A stretch of 64,000 nucleotides of DNA from assembly GCF_012034175.1 (NCBI RefSeq), contig NZ_JAATEJ010000019.1, positions 62,001-126,000 on the forward strand. Direction: 5' to 3'. Positions 1 to 7,911 of this stretch are shown piece by piece. Source of the DNA: Actinacidiphila epipremni. Its GTDB lineage: Bacteria > Actinomycetota > Actinomycetes > Streptomycetales > Streptomycetaceae. The position numbers and the translations under genes are program-made. Under the pieces are notes generated by a model. It saw only the letters and a program-made list of their open reading frames with translations. It did not search any database and was not told the DNA's origin. The first letter of the stretch is position 1. Each line of letters starts with the position of its first letter.

Positions 1-1
1 G

Positions 2-511
2 CAGGCCGAACAGGCCCTGACCGGCTCCTCGTTGGGCTGGACGATCCTGCGCCCCAACGGCTTCATGACGCACGCGCTGGGCTGGGCGCCCGGCATCCGG
101 GACGCCTCGGTCGTACGCAGCCCGATCGCCGACCTGCCCGAGGCGCTGGTCGCCCCCGAGGACATCGCGGACGTCGCGGTGCGGGCGCTGACCTCGGACG
201 GGCATGAGGGCGCGGTCTACTCGCTGACCGGGCCCGAGGCGCTGACGACGCGCGAGCAGGTCGCGGTGCTGGGCGAGGTGCTGGGGCGGGAGCTGCGCTT
301 CGAGCAGATGACGCTGGAGGAGCACCATGCGGTGCTGGCGGCGCGCTACTCGGCGCAGACCGCGGACGGCGTGGTGAAGGCGCTGCGTACGGTGCTGGAG
401 TCCGGCGACGACTTCCGCGGCCGGGTCTTCCCCGGCATCCCCCAGGCCCTCGGCCGCCCGGGCCGCACCTTCCGCCAGTGGGCGACGGAGAACGCGGCGG
501 CCTTCGCCTGA
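2..511 (+). CDS. NmrA-like NAD(P)-binding SDR, 5'-truncated
   Basis: The frame is open from the first bases of the window, so the start and the N-terminal Rossmann glycine motif lie outside. What remains is the C-terminal two thirds of an atypical short-chain dehydrogenase of the NmrA/azoreductase type. It contains the WTILRPNGFM strand-helix found in NmrA-like proteins, followed by a segment about the bottom of the nucleotide pocket (EDIADVAVRALTSDGHEG) and the YSLTGPEALT region typical of this family. Such proteins either reduce small substrates with NAD(P)H or act as redox sensors; the sequence does not decide which. It converges on the TetR gene. Confidence 0.8.
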   Translation, partial: QAEQALTGSSLGWTILRPNGFMTHALGWAPGIRDASVVRSPIADLPEALVAPEDIADVAVRALTSDGHEGAVYSLTGPEALTTREQVAVLGEVLGRELRFEQMTLEEHHAVLAARYSAQTADGVVKALRTVLESGDDFRGRVFPGIPQALGRPGRTFRQWATENAAAFA

Positions 512-544
512 CCCCGCGCTCCCCTGACCCCGCGCCCCCCGTAC

Positions 545-581
545 GAGGGCCGGCCCTCTCCCGCACGGAGGACCGGCCCTC
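545..581. terminator. Bidirectional stem-loop terminator
   Basis: Arms GAGGGCCGG and CCGGCCCTC pair perfectly around a 19-nt loop between two convergent genes, as expected for a shared terminator. The remaining sequence to 731 is GC-rich filler with several GTACGC repeats and no gene. Confidence 0.6.
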
Positions 582-731
582 TTGCCGCGCTCCTACGGGG
601 CGGGGTCCGCGTGTACGCCGCCGGGTACGCGGGCCGGCGCGCGCGGGGCCGGACCCGCCTTTACGCCGCCGGGCTCGCGGCGGGGTACGCCCGGGTCGCC
701 GGGCCCGGCGTGTACGCCGCCGGGCGCTCGC

Positions 732-1436
732 TCAGCCCACCGCGTGCGCGGCCAGGAACGCGGCGACGATACGGCGGACGTACTCCCCGTCGAAGGTGCG
801 GCCCGCCAGCAGCCGGCGGTAGACGAGCGGGCCGGCGAGCTCGTCGATGGCCTGGTCGGTCTCCAGCTCCGCCGGCAGCTCGCCGCGCGCCTTCGCTCCC
901 TCGACGACCTCGCGGAAGACCTGCGAGCCGCCCCGGTAGAGCGCTTCCTTCAGCTCGGCGAAGACCGGGTCGCTGCCGGCCCGCTCGATGACCGCGCGCA
1001 GCCCCGTCTCGCTGACCGGCTCGTGCAGCAGGGCGCGCATCCCGTCCAGCTCCCGCTCAAGGTCGGCGCGCAGGTCGCCGGTCGGGGCGGTGTGGGCGCC
1101 GGCTATCCGTTCGGCGATGACGTCCCGGATCAGCCCGGCCGCGTCGGGCCAGTGCCGGTAGAGCGTGGTACGCCCGACGCCGCTGCGGGCGGCCACCGCG
1201 ACATGCGTGACCGCCGACCAGCCCTGCTCGACCAGCAGCTCCTCGGCGGCGGCCAGCGCCGCGGCCCTGCTGCGGGTCGCCCGCGGGTCGGGCCCGCGCG
1301 CCGGGGCGGACCCTGACGCCGCCGCCCCGGACGCCGCCGCGGACGCCGCGGAGGCCGATGCGGCCCCGGACGCGCCCCCGGACGCCGCGGAGGCCGACGC
1401 GCCCCCGGACGCAGACGTAGACGCAGACGTGCTCAT
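732..1436 (-). CDS. TetR/AcrR family transcriptional regulator
   Basis: A 234-residue repressor. Residues 1-50 are a low-complexity Ser/Ala/Gly tail encoded by short GC-rich DNA repeats, so the true start could be further in. The TetR helix-turn-helix spans about residues 54-100, with the recognition-helix signature GVGRTTLYRHWP. The rest is the helical ligand-binding and dimerisation domain. It lies in the same direction as, and downstream of, the hemerythrin-like and MFS genes, so it may control the exporter; an imperfect inverted repeat suited to a TetR dimer sits upstream of the MFS gene at 3924-3947. The ligand is unknown. Confidence 0.85.
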   Translation of the reverse strand: MSTSASTSASGGASASAASGGASGAASASAASAAASGAAASGSAPARGPDPRATRSRAAALAAAEELLVEQGWSAVTHVAVAARSGVGRTTLYRHWPDAAGLIRDVIAERIAGAHTAPTGDLRADLERELDGMRALLHEPVSETGLRAVIERAGSDPVFAELKEALYRGGSQVFREVVEGAKARGELPAELETDQAIDELAGPLVYRRLLAGRTFDGEYVRRIVAAFLAAHAVG

Positions 1437-1488
1437 CGCACTCCCCTCCGTATCTCACCCGCAGCCACGCGCGCGGACCGCCGGCCGA

Positions 1489-1526
1489 GCTCCGGGCCCC
1501 GGGCCCCGGGCGCGGCGGCCCGGAGC
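1489..1526 (-). terminator. Stem-loop after hemerythrin-like gene
   Basis: Arms GCTCCGGGCC and GGCCCGGAGC are perfectly complementary, separated by 18 nt, just downstream of the hemerythrin-like gene and upstream of the TetR start. There is no T-run, which is usual in streptomycetes. Confidence 0.5.
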
Positions 1527-1538
1527 CCGGCCGGGGCC

Positions 1539-2192
1539 TCAGCGAGCGGTGCGCCCCCACGGGGAGTTCTTCAGGTACTTCGGGCGCCACTGCCTACGGT
1601 AGAGGAACCGCACCGGCGGCGGCACGATCGCCAGCACCCGCTGCTCCACCTGCGGCGACGCGCCCTCCAGCAGCCAGGGGAAGAAGTGCGAGCCGCCCTT
1701 GAGCCCGACGGCCTTGCGCTGCTCGTTGCCGAAGGCGTCCCAGTCCTTCTGGGTGAGCACCGCGTCGACGAGCGGCAGCCCGGACGCCTCCTCGTGCTCC
1801 AGGTGCGCGGTGACGCCCGCGCCCAGCTCCTCCATGGTCGCCCGCAGCCGGGAGGTGTCGCCGGAGGCGAGCTGCCGGTCGACGGACTCCATGAGCGGGT
1901 CGAGCACCGCGTGCTCGGCCTCCATGGCGTCCAGCAGCGCGACCCGCTCCGGGTCGGCGCCGACCTTCGCGCGCATCGGCGGCCACAGCAGCTTGTCCTC
2001 GGCGGAGTGGTGGATGGTCAGGTAGCGCTCGAAGACCTCCCAGCCGGCCCGGAAGGCGGCCGGGTCGCCGATCCGCGGGTCGGACGCGGGGATCAGCCGG
2101 GACAGGTCGCGGCGGAAGGCGTCGTGCGCGGCGTACATCATCAGGAAGTCGATCTTCGTCGACCGCGCGTCGTATTCGGTGGCGGTGCTCAT
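1539..2192 (-). CDS. Hemerythrin-like (HHE) domain protein
   Basis: A 217-residue cytosolic protein whose core is a hemerythrin-type four-helix bundle. The metal-ligand pattern is visible: an early His (AAHDAFRRDL), then HHSAEDKLLWP, EAEHAVLDPL and HLEHEEASGLP. These should bind a di-iron (O2, NO or redox sensing or storage) site. The start at 2192 is chosen because GGAGG lies 6 bases upstream; longer frames upstream have no coding character. The C-terminal segment (FLYRRQWRPKYLKNSPWG) is basic and outside the bundle. It lies between the exporter gene and the TetR gene, all on one strand, suggesting co-expression. Confidence 0.85.
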   Translation of the reverse strand: MSTATEYDARSTKIDFLMMYAAHDAFRRDLSRLIPASDPRIGDPAAFRAGWEVFERYLTIHHSAEDKLLWPPMRAKVGADPERVALLDAMEAEHAVLDPLMESVDRQLASGDTSRLRATMEELGAGVTAHLEHEEASGLPLVDAVLTQKDWDAFGNEQRKAVGLKGGSHFFPWLLEGASPQVEQRVLAIVPPPVRFLYRRQWRPKYLKNSPWGRTAR

Positions 2193-2250
2193 CAGTACCT
2201 CCAAGGGGGGTGCCGGGCAGGTGCCAGGCAGGTGCCGGGCAGTGGTGTCG

Positions 2251-3810
2251 TCACATCGCGACGGCGGCGTCGGCCCGCGCGGCGTCCTCGGCGGAGACCC
2301 GGATGACCGTCGCGGCGACGATCGCGGCACCGACGAGGACGAAGCCGGCGATCAGGAAGCCGAGGCTGTAGCCGTGCGCGAGCGAGTCGTTGATCGCGTG
2401 CTGCACCTGCGGCGGGACGGGCTTGCCGTTCGCCGCCCCGCCGCCGGAGCCCGCCCCGCCCCCGCTTCCGCTGCCGGGCAGCAGCTTCTCCATACGGTGC
2501 CGGGTCGCGGTCGCGGCGACGGTGCCGAGCACGGCCAGGCCCAGCGCGCCGCCCACCTGCTGGCTGGCGTTGAGCAGCGCGGAGGAGATGCCCGCCTGCT
2601 CGCCCTTGATGCCGGCGACCGCGGCGAGGGTGAGCGGCACGAAGCACAGCCCGATGCCGCTGCCGACGATGACCAGCGGGCCGAGCAGCGAGCCGGCGTA
2701 ACCGCTGTCGGCGTCGATGGCCGACAGCCAGAACATGCCGCCGGCCGACAGCAGCGTGCCCACCGTCAGCAGCGGGCGCGGCCCGACCCGGCCGACCACG
2801 CTGCTGCTGAGGGTCGCGAAGACCGCGGTGCCGACGGCGAACGCCAGGAAGGCGAAGCCGGTCTTGAGCGGGCTGAAGCGCAGCACGATCTGGATGAAGA
2901 GGGTGAGGAAGTAGAACAGCACGATCAGCGACGTGCCGATCGCGAACATGATCGCGAAGGAGCTGGAGCGGTTGGCGTTGCTGAAGATCCGCAGCGGCAT
3001 CAGCGGCGTCGCGGACCTGGCCTCGATGACGAGGAAGGCGACCAGCAGCGCGCCGCCGACCGCGAGCGGCACAACGGTGGCGGTGCTGCCCCAGGAGTGC
3101 GAGGCGGCGTTGATCAGGCCGTAGACGATGAGCGACATGCCCGCGGTGACCGACAGCGCGCCGGGCAGGTCGAGCCGGCCGCCGGCCGGGCGGGACTCGC
3201 GGAAGGCGCGGGTCGCGGCGAGCAGCACGAAGGCGCCGATCGGCACGTTGATGAACAGCACCCAGCGCCAGCTCAGCTCGTCGGTGAAGACCCCGCCGAG
3301 GACGTTGCCGAGCGCGCCGCCGACGCCGGAGACGGCGCCGTAGACGCCCATGGCCCGGTTGCGCTCGGCGCCCTCGGCGAAGGTGCTGGTGAGCAGGGCG
3401 AGCGCGGCGGGCGCGATGAGCGCGCCGGCCACGCCCTGGGCGGCGCGGGCGCCCAGCAGCCAGCCCTGGTTCTGCGCGAGGCCGCCGAACAGCGAGGCGG
3501 CGGTCAGCAGCGCGGCGCCGGCCATGAACGTACGGCGCTGGCCGTACTTGTCGGCGATCCGGCCGCCGAGCAGCAGCAGGCCGCCGAAGGTGAGGGCGTA
3601 GGCGTTGACGACCCATTCCAGGTTGGAGGCGGAGAAGTCCAGCGCTCCCTGGATGGAGGGCAGGGCCACGTTCACGACGGAGACGTCGAGGACGACCATC
3701 ATCTGCGCGAGCGCGATCAGGGTGAGCGCCAGTCCCTTGCGGGAGGGCTGCTCCTTTGCGGTGGCGTCCGGCAGGGGCATGACCCCCGGCCGCACGGTTC
3801 GATCGGTCAC
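2251..3810 (-). CDS. MFS exporter, DHA2 (14-TM) type
   Basis: A 519-residue integral membrane drug:proton antiporter of the DHA2/EmrB-QacA branch. The first membrane segment carries LDVSVVNVALP, a DHA2 signature, and the loop after TM2 carries the MFS motif A variant GGRIADKYGQRR. Many hydrophobic segments follow, fitting 14 helices; the C-terminal tail is Ala-rich. A Gly/Ser-rich stretch near residue 435 lies in a loop before the last helix. GTG at 3810 is preferred, with AGGAG upstream. Likely role is efflux of a hydrophobic toxicant; the nearby TetR gene is the probable regulator. Confidence 0.9.
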   Translation of the reverse strand: MTDRTVRPGVMPLPDATAKEQPSRKGLALTLIALAQMMVVLDVSVVNVALPSIQGALDFSASNLEWVVNAYALTFGGLLLLGGRIADKYGQRRTFMAGAALLTAASLFGGLAQNQGWLLGARAAQGVAGALIAPAALALLTSTFAEGAERNRAMGVYGAVSGVGGALGNVLGGVFTDELSWRWVLFINVPIGAFVLLAATRAFRESRPAGGRLDLPGALSVTAGMSLIVYGLINAASHSWGSTATVVPLAVGGALLVAFLVIEARSATPLMPLRIFSNANRSSSFAIMFAIGTSLIVLFYFLTLFIQIVLRFSPLKTGFAFLAFAVGTAVFATLSSSVVGRVGPRPLLTVGTLLSAGGMFWLSAIDADSGYAGSLLGPLVIVGSGIGLCFVPLTLAAVAGIKGEQAGISSALLNASQQVGGALGLAVLGTVAATATRHRMEKLLPGSGSGGGAGSGGGAANGKPVPPQVQHAINDSLAHGYSLGFLIAGFVLVGAAIVAATVIRVSAEDAARADAAVAM

Positions 3811-3923
3811 GACGAGCTCCTGACGGTGAGCCGTGGGGGTGAGGGTGTCCGGGGTCGTCCCGGGGCCGGGTTGTCCCGGATTATCCCGGGCGGTGTCCGG
3901 GGTGGGGCGCTTCTGTGAAACAA

Positions 3924-3947
3924 CCTGTACCGTATCTATGGAACAGG
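3924..3947. promoter_or_regulatory. Imperfect inverted repeat, possible TetR operator
   Basis: Arms CCTGTACC and GGAACAGG (one mismatch) flank an 8-bp AT-richer centre, 114 bp upstream of the exporter start. Size and symmetry fit a TetR-family dimer site. Binding by the product of 732-1436 is inference. Confidence 0.4.
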
Positions 3948-3958
3948 ATGCCCCACAG

Positions 3959-3974
3959 TTGCCGCCGGCGGCAA
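3959..3974. promoter_or_regulatory. Perfect 16-bp palindrome
   Basis: TTGCCGCCGGCGGCAA is perfectly self-complementary and lies next to the probable TetR operator in the 595-bp divergent region between the MFS and SARP genes. I see no gene in this region; besides the palindrome it holds the putative operator and the SARP promoter. Confidence 0.3.
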
Positions 3975-4268
3975 GTTCCACCGGCCTTCGGCGCGGCGCG
4001 CCGCCCCGTCCACGGCGCGACTCGCGCCGGCACCCCGCGCCACGTGCGCCACAGGGGCGCCTCCAGATGCCTGAGACCCAGCCCCCATCGCGACCGACAA
4101 GAGTGGTCGCAGTTCACGGCTGTGACACTGGCGTTTCCGCCGTCCGCCCCACGGTCGACCGGTCTCCCGCAGTCCTCGGGGTGCCTTTTTCCATGAATTG
4201 ACATAACGACAATTCGCCTCCGGAAAGGCACTATTCAATGCCCTGACGGGTGCTTTACATGGAGAAGC

Positions 4269-4297
4269 TTGAAGTCGTCACCGAGGCCGCATAAAAT
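4269..4297 (+). promoter_or_regulatory. Vegetative-type promoter for SARP gene
   Basis: TTGAAG and TAAAAT are separated by exactly 17 bp, close to the HrdB (sigma-70) consensus, and lie in a locally AT-rich patch. The SARP start is about 110 bp downstream, leaving a leader of roughly 100 nt. Confidence 0.5.
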
Positions 4298-4405
4298 TCC
4301 CGATGGCTGTGCCCGAATTGATGGACTTGGCTCGCGTTTGTGATTCCGACCGCACTACCCCCTACCAGTACGACGCGTCACTTGGAAAGGTGGTACCAGG
4401 CCTTC

Positions 4406-5308
4406 ATGGAATTCGCCATCCTCGGCCCGCTCGGAGTGTACGAGCAGGACCGGTTCTACGCACCAACAGCGCCCAAACAGCGACAACTCCTGGCACTGCT
4501 CCTGCTCAACGCCAACCGGGTCGTGTCCACCAGCACCTGCATCGAGGAGCTGTGGGAGGACAACCCGCCGAATACCGCGCTCTCCACGCTCCAGTCCTAC
4601 ATTCTCCAATTACGGCATCTGCTGAAGAAAGTCCCGCGCATCGGCAGCCTGCAGGCCGCCCGCCGTATCCTGGAGACCCGCGGCGGGGGTTACCTGCTCG
4701 CGGTGCACGGCCATGAACTCGACGTGAATGTCTTCGCCGATCTGGTACGGGACGGGCGCGCCGCGCTCGGCAAGGACGACGTCCGCGCCTCCCGGCTGCT
4801 CGGCCAGGCCCTCACCATATGGCAGGGCGCGGCCCTGTCCGACGTCATCGCCGGGCCGATCCTGCGCACCCACCTGGCCGGCCTGGAGGAGAACCGGATC
4901 AGCGTCCAGGAGCAGCGGATCGACGCCGATCTGCGGCTGGGCCGCCACCACGACCTGCTCGGCGAGCTCAGCGCGCTCACCACGCAGTACCCGACGCACG
5001 AGAACCTGCACGCCCAGTTCATGCTCGCTCTCTACCGCTCCGGCCGCCGCATCCAGGCCCTCGGCGTCGTCCAGCAGCTGCGCAAGGTGCTGCACGACGA
5101 GCTCGGCCTGGAGCCCTCGCCGCGCATGCACCGCCTGCACCAGGCGGTCCTCGCGTGCGACCCGGTCCTCGACGCGCCCGCCCAGCCCGAGAAGCTGCTC
5201 TCCCTCGACCTGGTGACCCGCACCGGCCACACCGGCAGACGCACCCTGGCCCAGACCTACCCGGTCACGGACCTGGCGGCCTTCGCGGCCCGCGCGGTGG
5301 ACGAGTAG
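4406..5308 (+). CDS. SARP-family transcriptional activator with TTA codon
   Basis: A 300-residue activator of the Streptomyces antibiotic regulatory protein family. The N-terminal OmpR-like winged helix (about residues 1-100: EFAILGPLGV, PKQRQLLALLLLNANRVVS, ELWEDNPP, LQSYILQLRHLL, GGGYLL) is followed by a bacterial transcriptional activation (BTAD) domain (residues about 105-255, with LEENRISVQEQRIDADL and ELGLEPSPRMHRLHQAVL). No ATPase or TPR domain follows, so it is the small DnrI-like type. The start was placed at the M of MEFAILG because domain homology begins there. Codon 69 (4610-4612) is TTA, so translation probably needs the bldA tRNA. No biosynthetic genes are immediately adjacent; targets are unknown. 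Confidence 0.93.
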   Translation: MEFAILGPLGVYEQDRFYAPTAPKQRQLLALLLLNANRVVSTSTCIEELWEDNPPNTALSTLQSYILQLRHLLKKVPRIGSLQAARRILETRGGGYLLAVHGHELDVNVFADLVRDGRAALGKDDVRASRLLGQALTIWQGAALSDVIAGPILRTHLAGLEENRISVQEQRIDADLRLGRHHDLLGELSALTTQYPTHENLHAQFMLALYRSGRRIQALGVVQQLRKVLHDELGLEPSPRMHRLHQAVLACDPVLDAPAQPEKLLSLDLVTRTGHTGRRTLAQTYPVTDLAAFAARAVDE

Positions 5309-5496
5309 CCCCCGCGCCGAACGCCTGACGGCACGGGCCCAGGGGCCCACCGCCGTTCCGTGGTAAAGCCCCGCCGGCCGCGGGGGGCGACCGGGCCGGC
5401 CGCCGAATCCCCGGCAACGACGCCGGGCGACACGGCGGCAACCACGAGGCGATCCACCCGACGAGGCCACACCCGCTCCAGGCAGCCCCCTCCCCA

Positions 5497-5518
5497 CCGA
5501 GGCCCAGGTCACCGACCT
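5497..5518. repeat. 22-bp direct repeat, left copy
   Basis: Identical to 12082-12103. It contains the smaller palindrome AGGTCACCGACCT (AGGTC-ACC-GACCT) and overlaps the stop codon of the Nudix gene. The two copies bracket a 6.6-kb accessory block. I found no recombinase nearby. Confidence 0.6.
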
Positions 5519-5524
5519 GGGCCT
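5500..5524 (-). terminator. Stem-loop terminator overlapping Nudix stop
   Basis: An 11-bp perfect stem (AGGCCCAGGTC / GACCTGGGCCT) with a 3-nt loop. The TGA of the Nudix gene lies at the loop and first stem base, so the last codons form one arm of the hairpin. Confidence 0.55.
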
Positions 5525-5964
5525 CCAACCCCGAACTCCCCCCGGCAGTCCGCCAGGAAGAGCGCGAGCGGACCGGCCGGAAGCAGGAACCGCCCCCGCG
5601 CTGCCGCGCGCAGCGCCTCGGCCATCGACCACCACGCGAGCGTGAACCCCTCCTCGCCGGCCGCAAGCTCCTGCGGCCCGCAGGTGAGACCACGGGCTTC
5701 ATACAGATGAACCCGCGCGGGCACGCAGACGCCGAGAGCGTACGACCCCAGCGGTCGCCACGTCCTGGCAGTGATCCCCGCCTCCTCCCGCAACTCCCGC
5801 CGCGCGCACTCCTCGGGCGTCTCCCCGGCTTCCCGCCGACCGCCGGGCAGAAAAAGGAAGTCCCCTCGATGCGCCGGAAAGTGCGCACTGAGCAGAGCCA
5901 CGAGCCCATCCCCGTCCCGGGCCACGACGACGGCCGCGTCCCGGACGACTGGGACCTCGCTCAT
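5509..5964 (-). CDS. Nudix hydrolase
   Basis: A 151-residue cytosolic Nudix hydrolase. The full Nudix box GX5EX7REUXEEXGU is present at about residues 41-64 (GG..EAGETPEE..RRELREEAGI), supplying the Mg2+-binding glutamates. The N-terminal strand (DAAVVVARDGDGLVALL) fits the alpha/beta/alpha fold. The substrate cannot be read from the sequence; candidates are nucleoside diphosphate derivatives. It is downstream of the radical SAM/kinase/hydrolase operon on the same strand, separated by 21 bp, so it may be its last gene and clean up or process a nucleotide product. Confidence 0.88.
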   Translation of the reverse strand: MSEVPVVRDAAVVVARDGDGLVALLSAHFPAHRGDFLFLPGGRREAGETPEECARRELREEAGITARTWRPLGSYALGVCVPARVHLYEARGLTCGPQELAAGEEGFTLAWWSMAEALRAAARGRFLLPAGPLALFLADCRGEFGVGGPGR

Positions 5965-5985
5965 ACCGCCGGAGGCTAGTGCGCG

Positions 5986-6777
5986 TCAGCGCACCATTGC
6001 GGCGTACGGCACGTTCATGACGACCGGGTGGGCGATGCCGCGGCCGTGGTAGCCGTCCTCGCCGTAGGCGTCGCCGTGGTCGGCGCACAGGATGATCAGC
6101 CAGCGCTTCTTCACGGTGAGGGTGCTGATCAGGCGGGCGAGGTGGGCGTCGGCGTAGCCGAGGGCGGCCTGCTGCGAGGCGGCGGTGTCGCGGCTGTCGC
6201 CGAGGTAGTGGCCGTGGGGGACGTGGGTGGCCGAGATGTTGACGAACAGGTACACGGGCCGGCCGTCGTGGTGCTCGGCGATCTCCAGCGCGTGGTCCAC
6301 CTGGTGCCGGGCGGAGTCGGGCTCGGGTGAGCAGAACTCGGGGCGCCAGTGGTCCTCGTCGAACAGGTCGGGCAGGACGGAGCCGAGTGGTGTCTCGCGG
6401 GAGAAGTACGTGACGCCGCCGACGCAGATGCTGCGGTAGCCGTGCTGGGCGAGACCCGTCAGGAGGTTGGGGGCGTCGAAGACGAAGGTCTGCGACGGGA
6501 CCGTCTTGAACGCGGGCGGTCGGCACTCCCACAGCCGGGGCGGCTGCTCGGGCCGGGGCAGCTTGGGCAGGAAGCCGGAGAAGAAGGCGATGTGGGCGGG
6601 AAGGGTGAAGGTGCCGGGGGTCTGGCGTCGTTCCCAGCCGCCCTCAGGGAGCAGGGAGGCGAGGTGCGGGGTCAGCCCGTTGTCGTAGGCGGTGCGGGCG
6701 GTGTCGTAGCGCAGGGAGTCCAGCGTGACGAACAGGATGCCGGTCTGCGTACGGATGATCTCGGCTGCGTCGATCAC
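5986..6777 (-). CDS. Alkaline-phosphatase/sulfatase-superfamily hydrolase
   Basis: A 263-residue metal-dependent hydrolase. The N-terminus ILFVTLDSLRYD supplies the first metal-binding Asp. TPGTFTLPAH near residues 53-62 is where the nucleophile (Thr or Ser) sits in this superfamily, and LCADHGDAYGEDGYHGRG near the C-terminus supplies the Asp-His metal pair and the later His. The formylglycine motif C/S-X-P-X-R of true sulfatases is absent. It is shorter than classic sulfatases and resembles the small STM4013-like proteins found with radical SAM enzymes. It overlaps the preceding unknown gene by 4 bp, so translation is coupled. The substrate is unknown; phosphate or phosphonate ester cleavage is more likely than sulfate. 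Confidence 0.75.
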   Translation of the reverse strand: MIDAAEIIRTQTGILFVTLDSLRYDTARTAYDNGLTPHLASLLPEGGWERRQTPGTFTLPAHIAFFSGFLPKLPRPEQPPRLWECRPPAFKTVPSQTFVFDAPNLLTGLAQHGYRSICVGGVTYFSRETPLGSVLPDLFDEDHWRPEFCSPEPDSARHQVDHALEIAEHHDGRPVYLFVNISATHVPHGHYLGDSRDTAASQQAALGYADAHLARLISTLTVKKRWLIILCADHGDAYGEDGYHGRGIAHPVVMNVPYAAMVR

Positions 6778-7280
6778 GTGGTCGCCTCCGCTGTGGCCGG
6801 GGCGAGGTGCTCGATGGTTCCGCGGGCGCTGTCGCTGACGGGGATCGGTACCCGGTCCTCGGCGATCATCCGGCGAAGGCCGGCGAGTCCGGTGTCTTCC
6901 TGGAGCAGCAGGCCGTCGGCGTCGTAGAGCCGGATCCGGACGAGGTGCGTACCGTCCGGGCTGTCCGTTGCCGCCAGATAGGCGCCAGGTAGCGGCCGTC
7001 GGCTTCGGACGTAGGCAAGGAAGGTGTCCTCACCGATGCCGTCGATGGCGGTGACACGGCAGGCGTGGTGGTGGGAGTTGACGGCCCCCCGGCACAGACG
7101 GCGGAAGAACTCGGCCGTGACCGGTCGGCCGTCACCGCCCACGCCCAACTGCGGGGCCGCGGTGAGGGCGACGAAACTGGCGCCCAGCCACCATGCAACG
7201 CCCTCGTGGATCTGGCCGGGGAAGCGGCCGACCGCCCCGCCGTCCCTGATCACGGCATAAGTGTCGATGGGGTTAAGCAC
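6774..7280 (-). CDS. Unknown protein coupled to kinase and hydrolase genes
   Basis: I do not recognise this 168-residue protein. It has no signal peptide and no long hydrophobic segment. The N-terminal half contains PGQIHEGVAWWLGASFVAL and a His-rich turn NSHHHAC; the C-terminal half is a predicted beta-rich region (YVRSRRPLPGAYLAATDS, HLVRIRLYDADGLLLQED). The small alpha+beta pattern would suit a binding protein or an NTF2-like fold, but this is a guess. Its start overlaps the kinase stop by 8 bp and its stop overlaps the hydrolase start by 4 bp, so it is an integral member of the four-gene operon. Confidence 0.75.
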   Translation of the reverse strand: MLNPIDTYAVIRDGGAVGRFPGQIHEGVAWWLGASFVALTAAPQLGVGGDGRPVTAEFFRRLCRGAVNSHHHACRVTAIDGIGEDTFLAYVRSRRPLPGAYLAATDSPDGTHLVRIRLYDADGLLLQEDTGLAGLRRMIAEDRVPIPVSDSARGTIEHLAPATAEATT

Positions 7281-7911
7281 TCTGCGCCTCCAGGTCGGCG
7301 ACGATCCAGTCGGCCAGGTGGCCTGGGGACTTGCCGTCCATGTCGAGAGGGACGGCGGTGGCGTCAGCAGCTCGGACCGACCGGAAGTTGGTCACCAGGC
7401 GCGCGAGTCGGCCGGGCACGGCGAGCAGATCGAGGTCGTCCTGCTTTGCGTCGGGCTTGATCGCGAGGCGCCCCCGCAGAGCTGCTTCGGAACAGCCCAG
7501 GTAATAGGTACGGGTCGGTGTCTCCAGGTAGGGCCGGAAAGGTTCGAGAAGGCCGGCGACCTCCTCGACGGGGACCTCGTGAACGGCGGCGTGGCATGCC
7601 ACCACCGAGGAGGCGTATCGGTCGGCGACGACGGGACGGACCGCCCTCGCGAGCCGGATCAAGTCGGCGGCGTGGAGCAGCCCGGACAGGTAGAAGGCGA
7701 ACTGCGGCAGCGCACGCAAGCGCTCGTTGATCAGTGCCGACCACCCGGTGTGGGGCGTGGGGAGGGTGTGCAGCGATGTCGCGCCGCCCAGCCGCTCGGC
7801 CAAGGCCCGGGCAAGGGTGGATTTTCCTGTGCCGGAGACGCCTTCGAGGACGATGAACGGGTGCTGCGGCCCGTCGAAGGGCAGAGGCCGGTACGGAGAA
7901 GGCAGGCTCAC
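7273..7911 (-). CDS. Thymidylate-kinase-like P-loop kinase
   Basis: A 212-residue P-loop phosphotransferase. The Walker A sequence is GVSGTGKST (about residues 24-32), and VVADRYASSVVA matches the DRY motif that binds the nucleotide monophosphate in dTMP kinases. An LID-like Arg (GRLAIKPDAKQDD) follows. Family members phosphorylate dTMP or related nucleotides; substrate specificity here is not determinable. The GTG start at 7911 overlaps the radical SAM stop (GTGA), which fixes the start; upstream codons in frame are non-coding shadow. Pairing with a MoaA-like radical SAM enzyme suggests that a nucleotide or a nucleoside-derived metabolite is processed. Confidence 0.82.
   Translation of the reverse strand: MSLPSPYRPLPFDGPQHPFIVLEGVSGTGKSTLARALAERLGGATSLHTLPTPHTGWSALINERLRALPQFAFYLSGLLHAADLIRLARAVRPVVADRYASSVVACHAAVHEVPVEEVAGLLEPFRPYLETPTRTYYLGCSEAALRGRLAIKPDAKQDDLDLLAVPGRLARLVTNFRSVRAADATAVPLDMDGKSPGHLADWIVADLEAQSA

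Noticed and set aside
5986..6777. True sulfatase
   Set aside because: The formylglycine Cys/Ser-X-Pro-X-Arg motif is absent and no maturation enzyme of the anaerobic type can be assigned with confidence.
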